Program-made: the position numbers and the translations under genes
Source: Oscillospiraceae bacterium
Lineage (GTDB): Bacteria; Bacillota_A; Clostridia; Oscillospirales; Oscillospiraceae
Reading direction: 5' to 3'
Length of the DNA: 64,000 nucleotides
NCBI GenBank assembly: GCA_021771675.1
Contig: JAETOP010000001.1
Coordinates: 77,249-141,248 of the forward strand
Part shown: in pieces, positions 17,215 through 25,660 of the stretch
Layout of the letters: each line of letters starts with the position of its first letter
Numbering within the stretch: the stretch's first letter is position 1
Notes under the pieces: model-generated
Told to the model about the DNA's origin: nothing
The model's input: the letters and a program-made list of their open reading frames with translations, nothing else
Database searches by the model: none

Positions 17215-19196
17215 ATTGCATCCACCTCCGCCATGATCTGTCTGTTGGAGAAGCCCTTTAAGTCCATGGCCCCGCTCATGCAGGCGACGGTGCAGGCGCC
17301 GCAGCCCTGGCAGACCGCCGGATTGACCTGAGCCACCCGGCGCAGCAGGGTGGTGCGGTTGGGGCCCCGGAACTCCTTGTCGATGTAAGTAATGGCACCG
17401 TAGGGACATACCTTTTCGCAGCAGGAACAGCCGTTGCACATCGTCTCATCCGGCTGAGCCACACAGGGATTGCACAGCAGGTGATCCTTGCTCAGTAGGC
17501 CAATGACCTTGGTGGCGGCGGCTCCCGCCTGGGCAACAGTCTCCGGAATATCCTTGGGACCCTGGCAGGCGCCAGACAGGAAGATACCCGCCGTGGGACT
17601 CTCCACGGGCCGCAGCTTGGGATGGGCCTCGGTGAAGAAGTCGTTGGTGTCCATGGAGGCGGTGAGCATGGTAGCAAGGCTTCTGGCACTCTTATCCGGT
17701 TCGATGGCGGCGGCCAACACTACCATATCCGCATCGATGTGCAGCTGGCGGCCCCCCAGCAGGTCGGAGGCCTGTACCTTCAGCTTCCCCTTTTCGGGAA
17801 CCACCTTGCCCACCATTCCCTTGATATAGTGGACGCCGTATTCCTCCACGGCTCTGCGGTAGAATTCGTCAAAATTTTTGCCCGGGGTTCGGACGTCGAT
17901 GTAGAACACATAGACCTCTGTATCGGGATATTTCTCCCGGCAGAGCATGGCGTGCTTGGCGGTGTACATGCAGCAGATTTTGGAGCAATAGGGCTTGCCC
18001 TTTCCGCCGCCGTCGCAGCGGGAGCCCACGCACTGGACGAACACAATGGTGTGGGGGTGCTTTCCGTCGGAGGGACGCAGCAGCGTGCCGCCGGTGGGGC
18101 CCGCCGCATTCATCAGCCGCTCGAATTCCAGACTGGATACCACGTCCGGGCTCTGGGAATAGGCAAACTCGTTAAATGCGCTCAGGTCGATGGGGTTGAA
18201 GCCGGTGGCGGCTACGATGGCGCCGTATTCCTCTTCAATCAGCTCATCCTTTTGATGATAGTCGATGGCGTTGGCGCCGCAGACCTTGGCACAGACGCCG
18301 CATTTTCCGTTTTTCAGCATGTTGCAGTAGTCCGGGTCAATGGTTGCCACCTTGGGCACAGCCTGGGCGAAGGGAATGTAAATGGCCCGGCGGGTGTCCA
18401 GCCCCAGATTGAATTCATTGGGAACCTTTTTCTGGGGGCACTTCTCCGTACACAGGCCGCAGCCGGTACACTTGTCCGGGTCTACAAATCTGGCCTTTTT
18501 GCGAATGGTCACCTTGAAATTGCCCACAAAGCCCTGAACGGCCTCCACCTGGGAGTAGGCGAAAATGCGGATGTTTTCATTCTGAGCGCAGTCCACCATT
18601 TTTGGGGTCAGGATACAGGCAGCGCAGTCCAGGGTGGGGAAGGTCTTGTCGATCTGGGTCATTTTGCCGCCGATGGTGGGCTGTTTTTCAACAATGTCCA
18701 CGGGGAATCCGGCGTCCGCAATATCCAGTGCGGTCTGGATGCCGGCAATTCCGCCGCCGATGACCAAAGCCCGTTTTTTCACCGGGCTGGTGCCGGCGTG
18801 GAGCGGGGCGTTCAGCTGTACCTTGGCAATTGCGGCTCTGCCCAAAATGATGGCCTTTTCCGTGGCAGCCGCCTTGTCCTTATGAATCCAGGAGCACTGT
18901 TCCCGGATATTGGCAATCTCCACCAGATAGGGATTCAGTCCCGCTTTTTCGCAGGTTTTGCGGAAGGTATTCTCGTGCATCCGGGGGGAGCAGGAGCAGA
19001 CCACCACACCGGTAAGGCCGAATTCTTTTATTTTATCCCGAATCAAATCCTGTCCGGTCTGGGAGCACATGTACTGATAATTTGTGGAGAATACAACGCC
19101 GGGCTCTTTTGAAAGAGCCTGAGAAACTGCCTCCACATCCACCGTTGCCGCAATGTTACTGCCGCACCAGCAGACAAAAACGCCAATTTTCTGCAT
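17205..19196 (-). CDS. hdrA: Heterodisulfide reductase subunit A (HdrA), flavin bifurcation subunit
   Basis: A 663-residue HdrA. The N-terminal segment has cysteines near residues 9 and 45 and CSCSPRMHE. The FAD fold is at about 146-175 (IGGGIAGIQTALDIADAGFP). FPTLDCAACILTPKM is the hallmark after it. Four 4Fe-4S motifs: CTGCGLCTEKCP, CGVCAKVCG, CNGCSCCEKVCP and CQGCGACTVAC. HdrA flavin is the electron-bifurcation site in methanogen Hdr complexes. This organism has no methanogenesis genes in view, so the partner acceptor must differ. Confidence 0.95.
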   Translation of the reverse strand: MQKIGVFVCWCGSNIAATVDVEAVSQALSKEPGVVFSTNYQYMCSQTGQDLIRDKIKEFGLTGVVVCSCSPRMHENTFRKTCEKAGLNPYLVEIANIREQCSWIHKDKAAATEKAIILGRAAIAKVQLNAPLHAGTSPVKKRALVIGGGIAGIQTALDIADAGFPVDIVEKQPTIGGKMTQIDKTFPTLDCAACILTPKMVDCAQNENIRIFAYSQVEAVQGFVGNFKVTIRKKARFVDPDKCTGCGLCTEKCPQKKVPNEFNLGLDTRRAIYIPFAQAVPKVATIDPDYCNMLKNGKCGVCAKVCGANAIDYHQKDELIEEEYGAIVAATGFNPIDLSAFNEFAYSQSPDVVSSLEFERLMNAAGPTGGTLLRPSDGKHPHTIVFVQCVGSRCDGGGKGKPYCSKICCMYTAKHAMLCREKYPDTEVYVFYIDVRTPGKNFDEFYRRAVEEYGVHYIKGMVGKVVPEKGKLKVQASDLLGGRQLHIDADMVVLAAAIEPDKSARSLATMLTASMDTNDFFTEAHPKLRPVESPTAGIFLSGACQGPKDIPETVAQAGAAATKVIGLLSKDHLLCNPCVAQPDETMCNGCSCCEKVCPYGAITYIDKEFRGPNRTTLLRRVAQVNPAVCQGCGACTVACMSGAMDLKGFSNRQIMAEVDAICR

Positions 19197-19207
19197 TGTC
19201 CTCCTCC

Positions 19208-19594
19208 TTATCTTCTGTATTTCCGGAATGCGCTGGTGATTGCCTGCTGGGGCATGTCCTCGTCCAGCAGCTCCGGAATCTGCTGGGGCGTCAGATGGTT
19301 TTGCCCCTGCTGCCGAATCACGGCAAGACGGACGGCCTCAATCAGCCTGGCGGGCTCCACGCTTCGTGGGCAGCGCTCGACGCAGGCGAAGCAGCTCAAG
19401 CAGGTATAGATGCCTTTGGATGCCATCAGCTCTTCAATCCGACCGCTTTCCACCATGGAGACAAACTGATGGGGATGATATTCCATTTCGTCGTAGGCAG
19501 GACAGGCGCCGGAGCACTTGCCGCACTTCATACATTTTCTGGGATTCACACCGGAAATGGAGGCGATGGTCTCCAATAATATGGAATCAGCCAT
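19208..19594 (-). CDS. hdrC: Heterodisulfide reductase subunit C (HdrC)-like
   Basis: A 128-residue 4Fe-4S protein with two motifs, CMKCGKCSGACP and CLSCFACVERCP, the usual HdrC arrangement. It carries electrons between HdrA and HdrB. It overlaps hdrB by 8 bp. Confidence 0.92.
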   Translation of the reverse strand: MADSILLETIASISGVNPRKCMKCGKCSGACPAYDEMEYHPHQFVSMVESGRIEELMASKGIYTCLSCFACVERCPRSVEPARLIEAVRLAVIRQQGQNHLTPQQIPELLDEDMPQQAITSAFRKYRR

Positions 19595-20381
19595 TGTTCT
19601 CCTCCTTTAACCCTAGCGCTTCCGCCAGAAGCTCCGTGAAATACTGCACAGGGACACTGCCGTCGGTGTTGCGGCTCAAATTGTACATGCACAGGGGGCA
19701 GGCGGTAATCAGCAGCTCTGCGCCGCTGCTGCGGGCGTTGTCGATCACCTTTTGCGCCTGAGCGACGGCATATTTCTGATTTTCGATGGTGGCGTAGCCG
19801 CCGCAGCATTCGTTGCGCATGGCGTAGATCACCGGCTCGGCCCCAACGGCACGAATAAAATCCTCCATGATGGTGGGATTTTCCGGATCGTCGAAGCCCA
19901 GCTCCCGGCTGGGGCGCAGCAGAAGGCACCCGTAATAGGCGCCAATCTTTTTGCCGGTCAGAGGCATTACGACTTTCCTGCGGAGTTCGTCCCAGCCGAC
20001 GGCATCTCTCAGAACCTCCAGGTAGTGCAGAACCTCTGTCTCCCCGAAATAGGGCATACTCAGGCCCAGATAGTTATTGACCTTCTGACGGATGCCGTCG
20101 TCGTTGCGCATATCTCCATTGACCCGCTTGAGCACATGGTAGCAGGCGGAGCACAGCGTCACCAGCTTGCTCCCCGTCTCCCGGGAAGCCGCCAGGGCCC
20201 GGACGGAGGACAGCCGGGTGGCAATTTCGTCCTTGGCCAGGGGGTAGACGCCCCCGCAGCACTGCCAATCAGAAAGCTCCTCCAAGGGAAAGCCCAGGGC
20301 TTGGGCAGCCCTTCTGCCATAGATGTCCAGGTCTGCCCCTTTGGTTTTCAGGGTGCAGCCGGGAAAGTAACTGTATGTCAT
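19587..20381 (-). CDS. hdrB: Heterodisulfide reductase subunit B (HdrB)-like, two CCG domains
   Basis: A 264-residue protein with two complete CCG (cysteine-rich) domains: FPGCTL...QCCGG...CSACYH and GCLLLR...ECCGG...CPLCMY. In HdrB these bind two noncubane 4Fe-4S clusters that reduce a disulfide (CoM-S-S-CoB in methanogens). Both motifs are intact, so disulfide or thiol chemistry, or direct electron hand-off to the fumarate reductase, is possible. Confidence 0.93.
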   Translation of the reverse strand: MTYSYFPGCTLKTKGADLDIYGRRAAQALGFPLEELSDWQCCGGVYPLAKDEIATRLSSVRALAASRETGSKLVTLCSACYHVLKRVNGDMRNDDGIRQKVNNYLGLSMPYFGETEVLHYLEVLRDAVGWDELRRKVVMPLTGKKIGAYYGCLLLRPSRELGFDDPENPTIMEDFIRAVGAEPVIYAMRNECCGGYATIENQKYAVAQAQKVIDNARSSGAELLITACPLCMYNLSRNTDGSVPVQYFTELLAEALGLKEENNG

Positions 20382-20397
20382 TTTTGTTTTCTCCCCG

Positions 20398-21774
20398 TCA
20401 AATCATCTGCTCGGGATGGAACACCTCATCAAATTTCTCCTCCGTCAAAAAGCCCAGGGCTACGCAGGCCTCTTTCAGCGAAATGTTCTCCCGGTATGCT
20501 TTCTTTGCGGTTTTGGCGGCATTTTCATATCCGATGTAGGGGTTCAGGGCGGTGACCAGCATCAGGGAGTTGTGGAGATTGCTCCGCATCTTCACCCGGT
20601 TGGCTGTGATGCCCACAGCGCAGCGATCGTTGAAGGACACAATGGCCTCCGCCAGCAGGCGGGCGGATTGGAGGAAATTGTAGGCAATGACGGGCATAAA
20701 CACATTCAGTTCAAAATTGCCCTGGCTGGCGGCGATGCCGATGGCGGCATCGTTGCCCATGACCTGCACTGCCACCATGGTCACAGCTTCGCACTGGGTG
20801 GGATTTACTTTACCAGGCATGATGGAGGAACCAGGCTCGTTTTCCGGGATGAAGATTTCCCCCAGGCCGTCCCTGGGGCCGGAGGCCAGCCAGCGGACAT
20901 CGTTGGCAATTTTCATCATATCCGCTGCCAGTGCTTTCAGTGCACCGTGGGCAAACACCAGCTCGTCCTTGGAGGTCAGGGCATGGAATTTGTTTTCGGC
21001 GGTTTTGAATTCTTTCCCGGTGAGAAGCGCTACCTCTTGGGCCACCTTCTGGCCGAAGCCCTTGGGGGCATTCAGGCCGGTGCCCACGGCGGTTCCCCCC
21101 AGAGCCAGCTCCCGCAGGCCGGTGAGGGACTGGTTCAGCATCTCACGATCCCGCTGAAGGCTGCTGCGCCAGCCGGAAATCTCCTGGGCAAAGGAGATGG
21201 GTACGGCATCCTGCAAATGTGTTCTGCCGGACTTGACCACATCGACATTTTCCTGTTCCAGTTTCAGGAAGGTTTTAATCAGCGTGTCAACAGCGGGCAG
21301 TACCTTGTCCTCAATGGCGCAAACGGCGGAAATGTGCATGGCGGTGGGGAAGGTATCGTTGGAGGACTGGCTCATGTTTACGTCATCATTTGGATGCACC
21401 AGTTTTTCCCCGGACAGCTCATTGGCCCGGTTGGAAATGACTTCATTGGCGTTCATGTTGGACTGGGTGCCGGAACCGGTCTGCCAGACAACAAGGGGGA
21501 AGTGATTATTCAGTTCTCCGGAGATGACCTCTCCGGCGGCCCTTTCGATGGCGAACAGCTTCCGCTCAGTCATTTTTTCGGGCCGCAGAGCGTGATTTGC
21601 TCTGGCGGCGGCAAGCTTCAGGATGCCAAAGGCATGGATGATCTCTCCCGGCATGGTCTCGATTCCCACACCGATGGGGAAGTTTTCGTGGCTTCTCTGG
21701 GTCTGGGCTCCCCAATATCTGTCGGCAGGAACCTGAATCTCACCCATGGAATCGTGTTCAATGCGGTATTCCAT
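20398..21774 (-). CDS. fumC: Class II fumarase
   Basis: A 458-residue class II fumarate hydratase (malate to fumarate plus water). Signature GSSIMPGKVNP is present, along with SSNDTFPT and TGSGTQSNMN. The start at 21774 (MEYRIEHDSMG) was chosen by family length. It is placed between the LDH/MDH gene and the Hdr genes, so it would supply fumarate to the reductase encoded downstream. Confidence 0.95.
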   Translation of the reverse strand: MEYRIEHDSMGEIQVPADRYWGAQTQRSHENFPIGVGIETMPGEIIHAFGILKLAAARANHALRPEKMTERKLFAIERAAGEVISGELNNHFPLVVWQTGSGTQSNMNANEVISNRANELSGEKLVHPNDDVNMSQSSNDTFPTAMHISAVCAIEDKVLPAVDTLIKTFLKLEQENVDVVKSGRTHLQDAVPISFAQEISGWRSSLQRDREMLNQSLTGLRELALGGTAVGTGLNAPKGFGQKVAQEVALLTGKEFKTAENKFHALTSKDELVFAHGALKALAADMMKIANDVRWLASGPRDGLGEIFIPENEPGSSIMPGKVNPTQCEAVTMVAVQVMGNDAAIGIAASQGNFELNVFMPVIAYNFLQSARLLAEAIVSFNDRCAVGITANRVKMRSNLHNSLMLVTALNPYIGYENAAKTAKKAYRENISLKEACVALGFLTEEKFDEVFHPEQMI

Positions 21775-21787
21775 CCGTTTGCCCTCC

Positions 21788-22735
21788 CTAGATGTTAATG
21801 GATGCAATGGTTTCTTTCAGCTTATCGGCACTGTAACGGAGCTTTTGCAGCTCTTCATCGGTCAGATCATTCTGGATTTTTCCCCGAACTCCGTTGCTGT
21901 CCACAATGCACAGTACGCTCAGGCAGACATCGGAAATGCCATACTCTCCGTTCATCATGGTAGAAACCGTCAGCGCCGTGCCGGAACCGTTCAGAATGCA
22001 TTTGATGATGTGGCAGACGGAGAAGGCCACGGCGTAGAAGGTGGCTCCCTTGGCCTGAATTACCACGGCGCCGGATTTCCGAACCCGCTCTTCAAATTCA
22101 GCATAATTTCCGTTAAAGCTGATAGTATCCCGGTGGGGGGCGTGGGATTTGTAGCGGCTGATGTGATTATTTGAAATCGTTGCAAGAGACCAGGGGACGA
22201 AGGAACTGTCGCCATGCTCACCATAGACATGGGCGTGGACATTTTTGGGACTGATCCCGAATTCCTTTGCCAGCTCGGTTTGCAGACGCACCGTATCAAG
22301 CACCGTGCCGGAACCGATAATGTGCTCCGCCGGAATGCCGGAAAGCTGGTGAAAAGCATAGGTCATCACGTCTACCGGGTTGGAGACGATGATATAGACG
22401 GCATCAGGGGCATATTCCACAATGTTGGGGGTGATCTGCTTGAGAATATCCACATTGGTCTGGGCAAGCTCCAGTCGGGTCTGACCGGGCTTTCGGGCCA
22501 TGCCGGAGGTAATGATGACGATGGAGGAACCGACAGCATCCTCATAATGTCCGGGCCGGATGATGGCAGGGGAGGTAAAGCCGGTTCCCTGATAGATGTC
22601 CATCGCCTCTCCAAAGGCTTTCTGCTCATTAATGTCGATGAGCAGAATTTCCGTAGCAATGTTCATGGCAACCAGGTCGTTGGCAATGGTAGAGCCTACG
22701 CTTCCTGCTCCGATGATGGTAATTTTCGTTCCCAT
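21788..22735 (-). CDS. LDH/MDH-family NAD-dependent dehydrogenase, predicted malate-active
   Basis: A 315-residue 2-hydroxyacid dehydrogenase of the L-lactate/malate family. The NAD fold starts IIGAGSVGS. Catalytic H174 is in YGEHGD, D147 and R150 in LDTVR, and substrate-binding R87 in QTR. Overall it looks like L-LDH (GEHGD), but the specificity loop is ARKPGQTR. R81 stands where lactate dehydrogenases have Gln102, the residue change that converts LDH to malate specificity. First gene of the fumC-hdr-flox-frd operon. Start supported by SD AAAGGAG 7 bases upstream. It would commonly be annotated as ldh. Confidence 0.85.
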   Translation of the reverse strand: MGTKITIIGAGSVGSTIANDLVAMNIATEILLIDINEQKAFGEAMDIYQGTGFTSPAIIRPGHYEDAVGSSIVIITSGMARKPGQTRLELAQTNVDILKQITPNIVEYAPDAVYIIVSNPVDVMTYAFHQLSGIPAEHIIGSGTVLDTVRLQTELAKEFGISPKNVHAHVYGEHGDSSFVPWSLATISNNHISRYKSHAPHRDTISFNGNYAEFEERVRKSGAVVIQAKGATFYAVAFSVCHIIKCILNGSGTALTVSTMMNGEYGISDVCLSVLCIVDSNGVRGKIQNDLTDEELQKLRYSADKLKETIASINI

Positions 22736-22771
22736 AGCGTTTCTCCTTTCGGGATGTTTCATATCGATATT

Positions 22772-22800
22772 ATTATACTCAAATAATGTCATAATGTGAA
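22772..22800 (-). promoter_or_regulatory. SigA-type promoter of the mdh/fumC/hdr/flox/frd operon
   Basis: On the minus strand TTCACA (22795-22800), 17-bp spacer, TATAAT (22772-22777), about 37 bp upstream of the first start codon. Confidence 0.7.
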
Positions 22801-22843
22801 ATTGAAGATTGCCATGAAGGGCTGTCTGCCATATTATGACATT
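22785..22843 (-). promoter_or_regulatory. Inverted repeat at the operon promoter, candidate LysR site
   Basis: The 11-mer AATGTCATAAT (22785-22795) recurs as its exact reverse complement at 22833-22843. The proximal copy lies between the -35 and -10, the distal one near -70. That geometry suits a LysR activation and recognition site pair. The LysR gene is the next gene upstream. Confidence 0.45.
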
Positions 22844-22849
22844 TTCCAC

Positions 22850-22919
22850 AAAATAAAAAAAGGAATCTGCCGGAAAATACACTGACCGCACAAGGGGCCA
22901 TTCTTTTCGGCAGATTCCT
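22850..22919 (-). terminator. Terminator after the LysR gene
   Basis: A perfect 12-bp stem (22861-22872 with 22908-22919) with a long loop. On the minus strand it is followed by a T-rich run (complement of 22850-22860). Confidence 0.65.
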
Positions 22920-22991
22920 GTTTGTGAAAAACCTGGTAGAGGCAGCATTTTCTGGAAAAACGGAATGAATGGTATTCCAATTTGGAATGGC

Positions 22992-23924
22992 TCAGAAGCT
23001 GTCAGCGTAGGCAACCTCATTTCGGCGCAGCGTCAATTCATTGATGAAATCCCGGTCCAGCTTGCTGTACCGGTAGCCGGAGCGGCTGATCAGGAAATCC
23101 TTGAATTCACAGCTGTTTTTGATTCTGCGCTGAGCGAGCCCGTTTTGTTCCAGCATTTCCTTGGGCAGGGGAGACACCCACATATAAGACAGAGGATTGG
23201 CTTTCAGAAGATCAAACTGCATGGCCCGGTCATAGACCAGAATTCGTTTGTTATTCAGCTGCTCTGCGGCCCGGTTGTGATTGCTTACCCGGACATATGG
23301 CACGTAGTCATCTCCAAAGGCAACTTCAATGTAGAAGGAAAAATCCTCTTCAGTCAGCTTTGGCTGCCGGGCAAGGGGGTGATTTTGAGACATCAGCGCA
23401 ACATAATGGGACTGCCACAGGTTTTCGTATTGCAGCCCGTTTTCCGTCAGGCTTTTCAGAAAATAATCCTCATCCTCCACATGGCAGCGGATGATTCCCA
23501 GGACAAAATCACCGGCGGCTACCTTTTCAATTACGTTCAGTGAGTTGGTTTCCAGAATGTCCAGTTCCATTTCCAGGCTGTTGTCAAATTCGCACAGGAA
23601 ATTAACGACAGCCTGGGAAATATAGTCGACCCGGGGAATTGCAAGGCTGAATACCTGGTTTACGGAATCTTTAGACTGCAAGGACAACTCCATCCGTTCC
23701 ATCTGTGCCACAATTTTTCGGGCGTGCTCCAGAAACACCTGTCCCTTCTGGGTAGGAACAACTCCCTTGGAGGTGCGGCGGAACACAGCAAAACCCAGAC
23801 AGGCTTCCAAATCCTTAATGGACTTGCTCAGAGTAGGCTGAGTCATAAACAGATTGTCTGCAGCCCGAGTGATGGAGGCTGTTTTTTCCACCTCCAGGGC
23901 ATATTTGAAGTAAAGTGTGTTCAT
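22992..23924 (-). CDS. LysR-type transcriptional regulator
   Basis: A 310-residue LTTR. The N-terminal winged HTH (MNTLYFKYALEVEKTASITR, then AADNLFMTQPTLSKSIKDLE) is followed by a periplasmic-binding-protein-like effector domain. The start at 23924 is supported by a GGGGGGAG SD. It lies upstream of, and in the same orientation as, the fumarate reduction operon, so it is a likely regulator of it. The inducer is unknown; a dicarboxylate would make sense (inference). Confidence 0.9.
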   Translation of the reverse strand: MNTLYFKYALEVEKTASITRAADNLFMTQPTLSKSIKDLEACLGFAVFRRTSKGVVPTQKGQVFLEHARKIVAQMERMELSLQSKDSVNQVFSLAIPRVDYISQAVVNFLCEFDNSLEMELDILETNSLNVIEKVAAGDFVLGIIRCHVEDEDYFLKSLTENGLQYENLWQSHYVALMSQNHPLARQPKLTEEDFSFYIEVAFGDDYVPYVRVSNHNRAAEQLNNKRILVYDRAMQFDLLKANPLSYMWVSPLPKEMLEQNGLAQRRIKNSCEFKDFLISRSGYRYSKLDRDFINELTLRRNEVAYADSF

Positions 23925-24017
23925 CCTCGACTCCCCCCAAAGCACAGCAAAATCATCATATTTTCACAGTGAAAGAACAATCAGCTAATTTTTTGTAATA
24001 GGACATATTCACAGAAA

Positions 24018-24041
24018 TGCATACTTTTCTATAAGAATGCA
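24018..24041 (-). promoter_or_regulatory. Dyad upstream of the LysR gene
   Basis: TGCATACTT and AAGAATGCA (one mismatch) flank a 6-bp centre, about 95-115 bp upstream of the LysR start. Candidate autoregulatory site. No strong promoter could be fixed. Confidence 0.35.
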
Positions 24042-24191
24042 CTTTCCTTCTATGTACAACAGGATACCATAGAATTTGGCAGTTTTCAATATATAGACAG
24101 ATTTTTAGTGAGAAAACCGGCTTGCAGGAAATTACACATCTGCCTTAAATGCCAGCGGCTCGCCCTTTGCGGGGCTTTTGCCGCTGATGGA

Positions 24192-24256
24192 AATAAATAC
24201 CCATGCACATTCCATACTTTCATAATTCGCAGCGCACCGAAAGTGCATGGGTATTT
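24192..24256 (-). terminator. Terminator-like hairpin after the bile salt hydrolase
   Basis: A perfect 14-bp inverted repeat (24195-24208 with 24243-24256), 34-nt loop. On the minus strand the stem is followed by ATTTATTT. The long loop contains smaller hairpin potential. Confidence 0.55.
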
Positions 24257-24269
24257 ACTCAGAGCTTCC

Positions 24270-25244
24270 TTAGTTTTGGATGTTGAAGTGTTCGCCGTAA
24301 ATTAGTGGATAGATGGAAAGGTTTTTGCCATCCAGATTCTCCCGACCCATGTCCACACCGCTAATCTGGTGATTATCGTAAGTGGTGTAGTAGTAAATTC
24401 CCTTGGAGGCATTGCAGCAGGAGGTGTAGAGGGTGTATTCAAATTTTCCGCCTCCCAGGTCACAGCAGCCCCTTTGCTGGTCAACAGAACCCAGAATGTG
24501 GAAGAATTGACTGACGCTCTCCGATTCCGAATCTCCGGAAACGGAGTTCAGCTTCACAAATGCAGCCCGGACAAACCGGGATTGGGAAGAGAGATCACCG
24601 GGCATACCCAAAGCACCCATACCCCGGCTGTAACAGGTGAGAGGCAGCTTGTCGGAGAAGAGATTCATTGGAGTCTTGGGGGACAGGTGCATGAAGTTAT
24701 TCAGCTGGAACAGTTGCTCGTCAAAGGGAGGATTGTTGGTCAGCACCCCAGCAGGGTTATGGTAGACCTTAAGGCCCTCCTTTACGGACTCAACAGTGAT
24801 GGCCTCCTCCTGGTCGGCAATGATCCAGTGCAGCTGAGCCAGAGGCAGCTCCTTGCTGAACGGGGTATTGACCAGATTTATTTTTTGAAGCAGCAGCCGA
24901 GCCTCCCTCACACTGGCGCATTGGCCCAGAATCCAGGGAATAAACTCAAACGGCGCCACATTGTCCTTGCCCGATACCAGGGACTTGTAATCAGCATTCC
25001 CCACAAAATTCAGCCCGGCCATTCCCATACCCTTTTCATTGACGGCATCATAGAACAGCGGAGATTTTTCCGCTAGATGAACCATACCGACCATTGCATA
25101 GTGGTGATTCAATTTTCCCATGTGCCGGAAGTCAATGGGGAAATTTCGGGGCATGACTGCAATTTCTTCCCCAAAGGAGATTTCATAGTCAAGGGTTCTG
25201 CCAAAATAAAAATCTTTGGATTTGTATACTGCGGCTGTGCACAT
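24270..25244 (-). CDS. bsh: Choloylglycine hydrolase family, probable bile salt hydrolase
   Basis: A 324-residue Ntn-type hydrolase that removes glycine or taurine from conjugated bile acids. The nucleophile C2 follows Met1 directly (MCTAAVY). R16 and D19 are in FGRTLDYE, the oxyanion-region asparagines in AGLNFVG and LTNNPPF, and the late arginine in SQSRFVRAAF. Length and order match the Clostridium perfringens enzyme closely. Penicillin V acylase activity cannot be excluded. No signal peptide, so it is cytoplasmic. Monocistronic. Confidence 0.9.
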   Translation of the reverse strand: MCTAAVYKSKDFYFGRTLDYEISFGEEIAVMPRNFPIDFRHMGKLNHHYAMVGMVHLAEKSPLFYDAVNEKGMGMAGLNFVGNADYKSLVSGKDNVAPFEFIPWILGQCASVREARLLLQKINLVNTPFSKELPLAQLHWIIADQEEAITVESVKEGLKVYHNPAGVLTNNPPFDEQLFQLNNFMHLSPKTPMNLFSDKLPLTCYSRGMGALGMPGDLSSQSRFVRAAFVKLNSVSGDSESESVSQFFHILGSVDQQRGCCDLGGGKFEYTLYTSCCNASKGIYYYTTYDNHQISGVDMGRENLDGKNLSIYPLIYGEHFNIQN

Positions 25245-25660
25245 AGATATTCCTCCAGTTATTTCATGTAGTCCAATGGTTTTATATTATTGCTCAGAAA
25301 TGAAATAATCAGGAACAAGAAGTGAAATTTCAATAAATTGGAAGATGCCTCGTCATATTTCAGCACAAAAGCAAGCCCCATTTCCATTCGCACGCAAAAA
25401 CGTCCATTTAGTCAAATGAAGCTGCAATGGATGCGCCCCCTTGTCAACATTTCTTCAGGATACAGGTCGGAAACGCAAATGTTCTATTTGATAACAAAAT
25501 GTTAAAGGCCTCCGGGGAAAGCGTTGTTTGTCCCCAAAAGGAAGCGGAGGAATCAGGACATTCCGCAGCAGTCACCTCTTGATTTTCTGGTGTAAATGAA
25601 GACCACGGCAGAGGCCCAGAGAGGCTTCTGCCGTGATTTTCCTACATGTTTAATGAATCT
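25245..25660. other. Intergenic region without a recognisable gene
   Basis: 416 bp of AT-rich DNA upstream of the bile salt hydrolase and downstream of phoR. It should contain the hydrolase promoter, but no convincing -35/-10 pair was found. The phoR-side hairpin is at 25604-25635. Confidence 0.5.
25604..25635 (-). terminator. Hairpin downstream of phoR
   Basis: A 12-bp stem with one G-U (25604-25615 with 25624-25635), 8-nt loop. Only a weak T-rich flank on the minus strand. Confidence 0.45.

Larger units (their letters stand above)
23925..24269. other. AT-rich intergenic region, no gene
   Basis: A 345-bp gap between the LysR gene and the bile salt hydrolase gene. It holds the dyad at 24018-24041 and the hydrolase terminator at 24192-24256. 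The remaining sequence has no supported reading frame. Confidence 0.6.

Noticed and set aside
17622..19112. 496-codon plus-strand frame opposite hdrA
   Set aside because: Antisense of an Fe-S flavoprotein with all motifs present on the other strand.
24108..24305. 65-codon plus-strand frame
   Set aside because: Overlaps the terminator hairpin and the end of the bile salt hydrolase gene in antisense.
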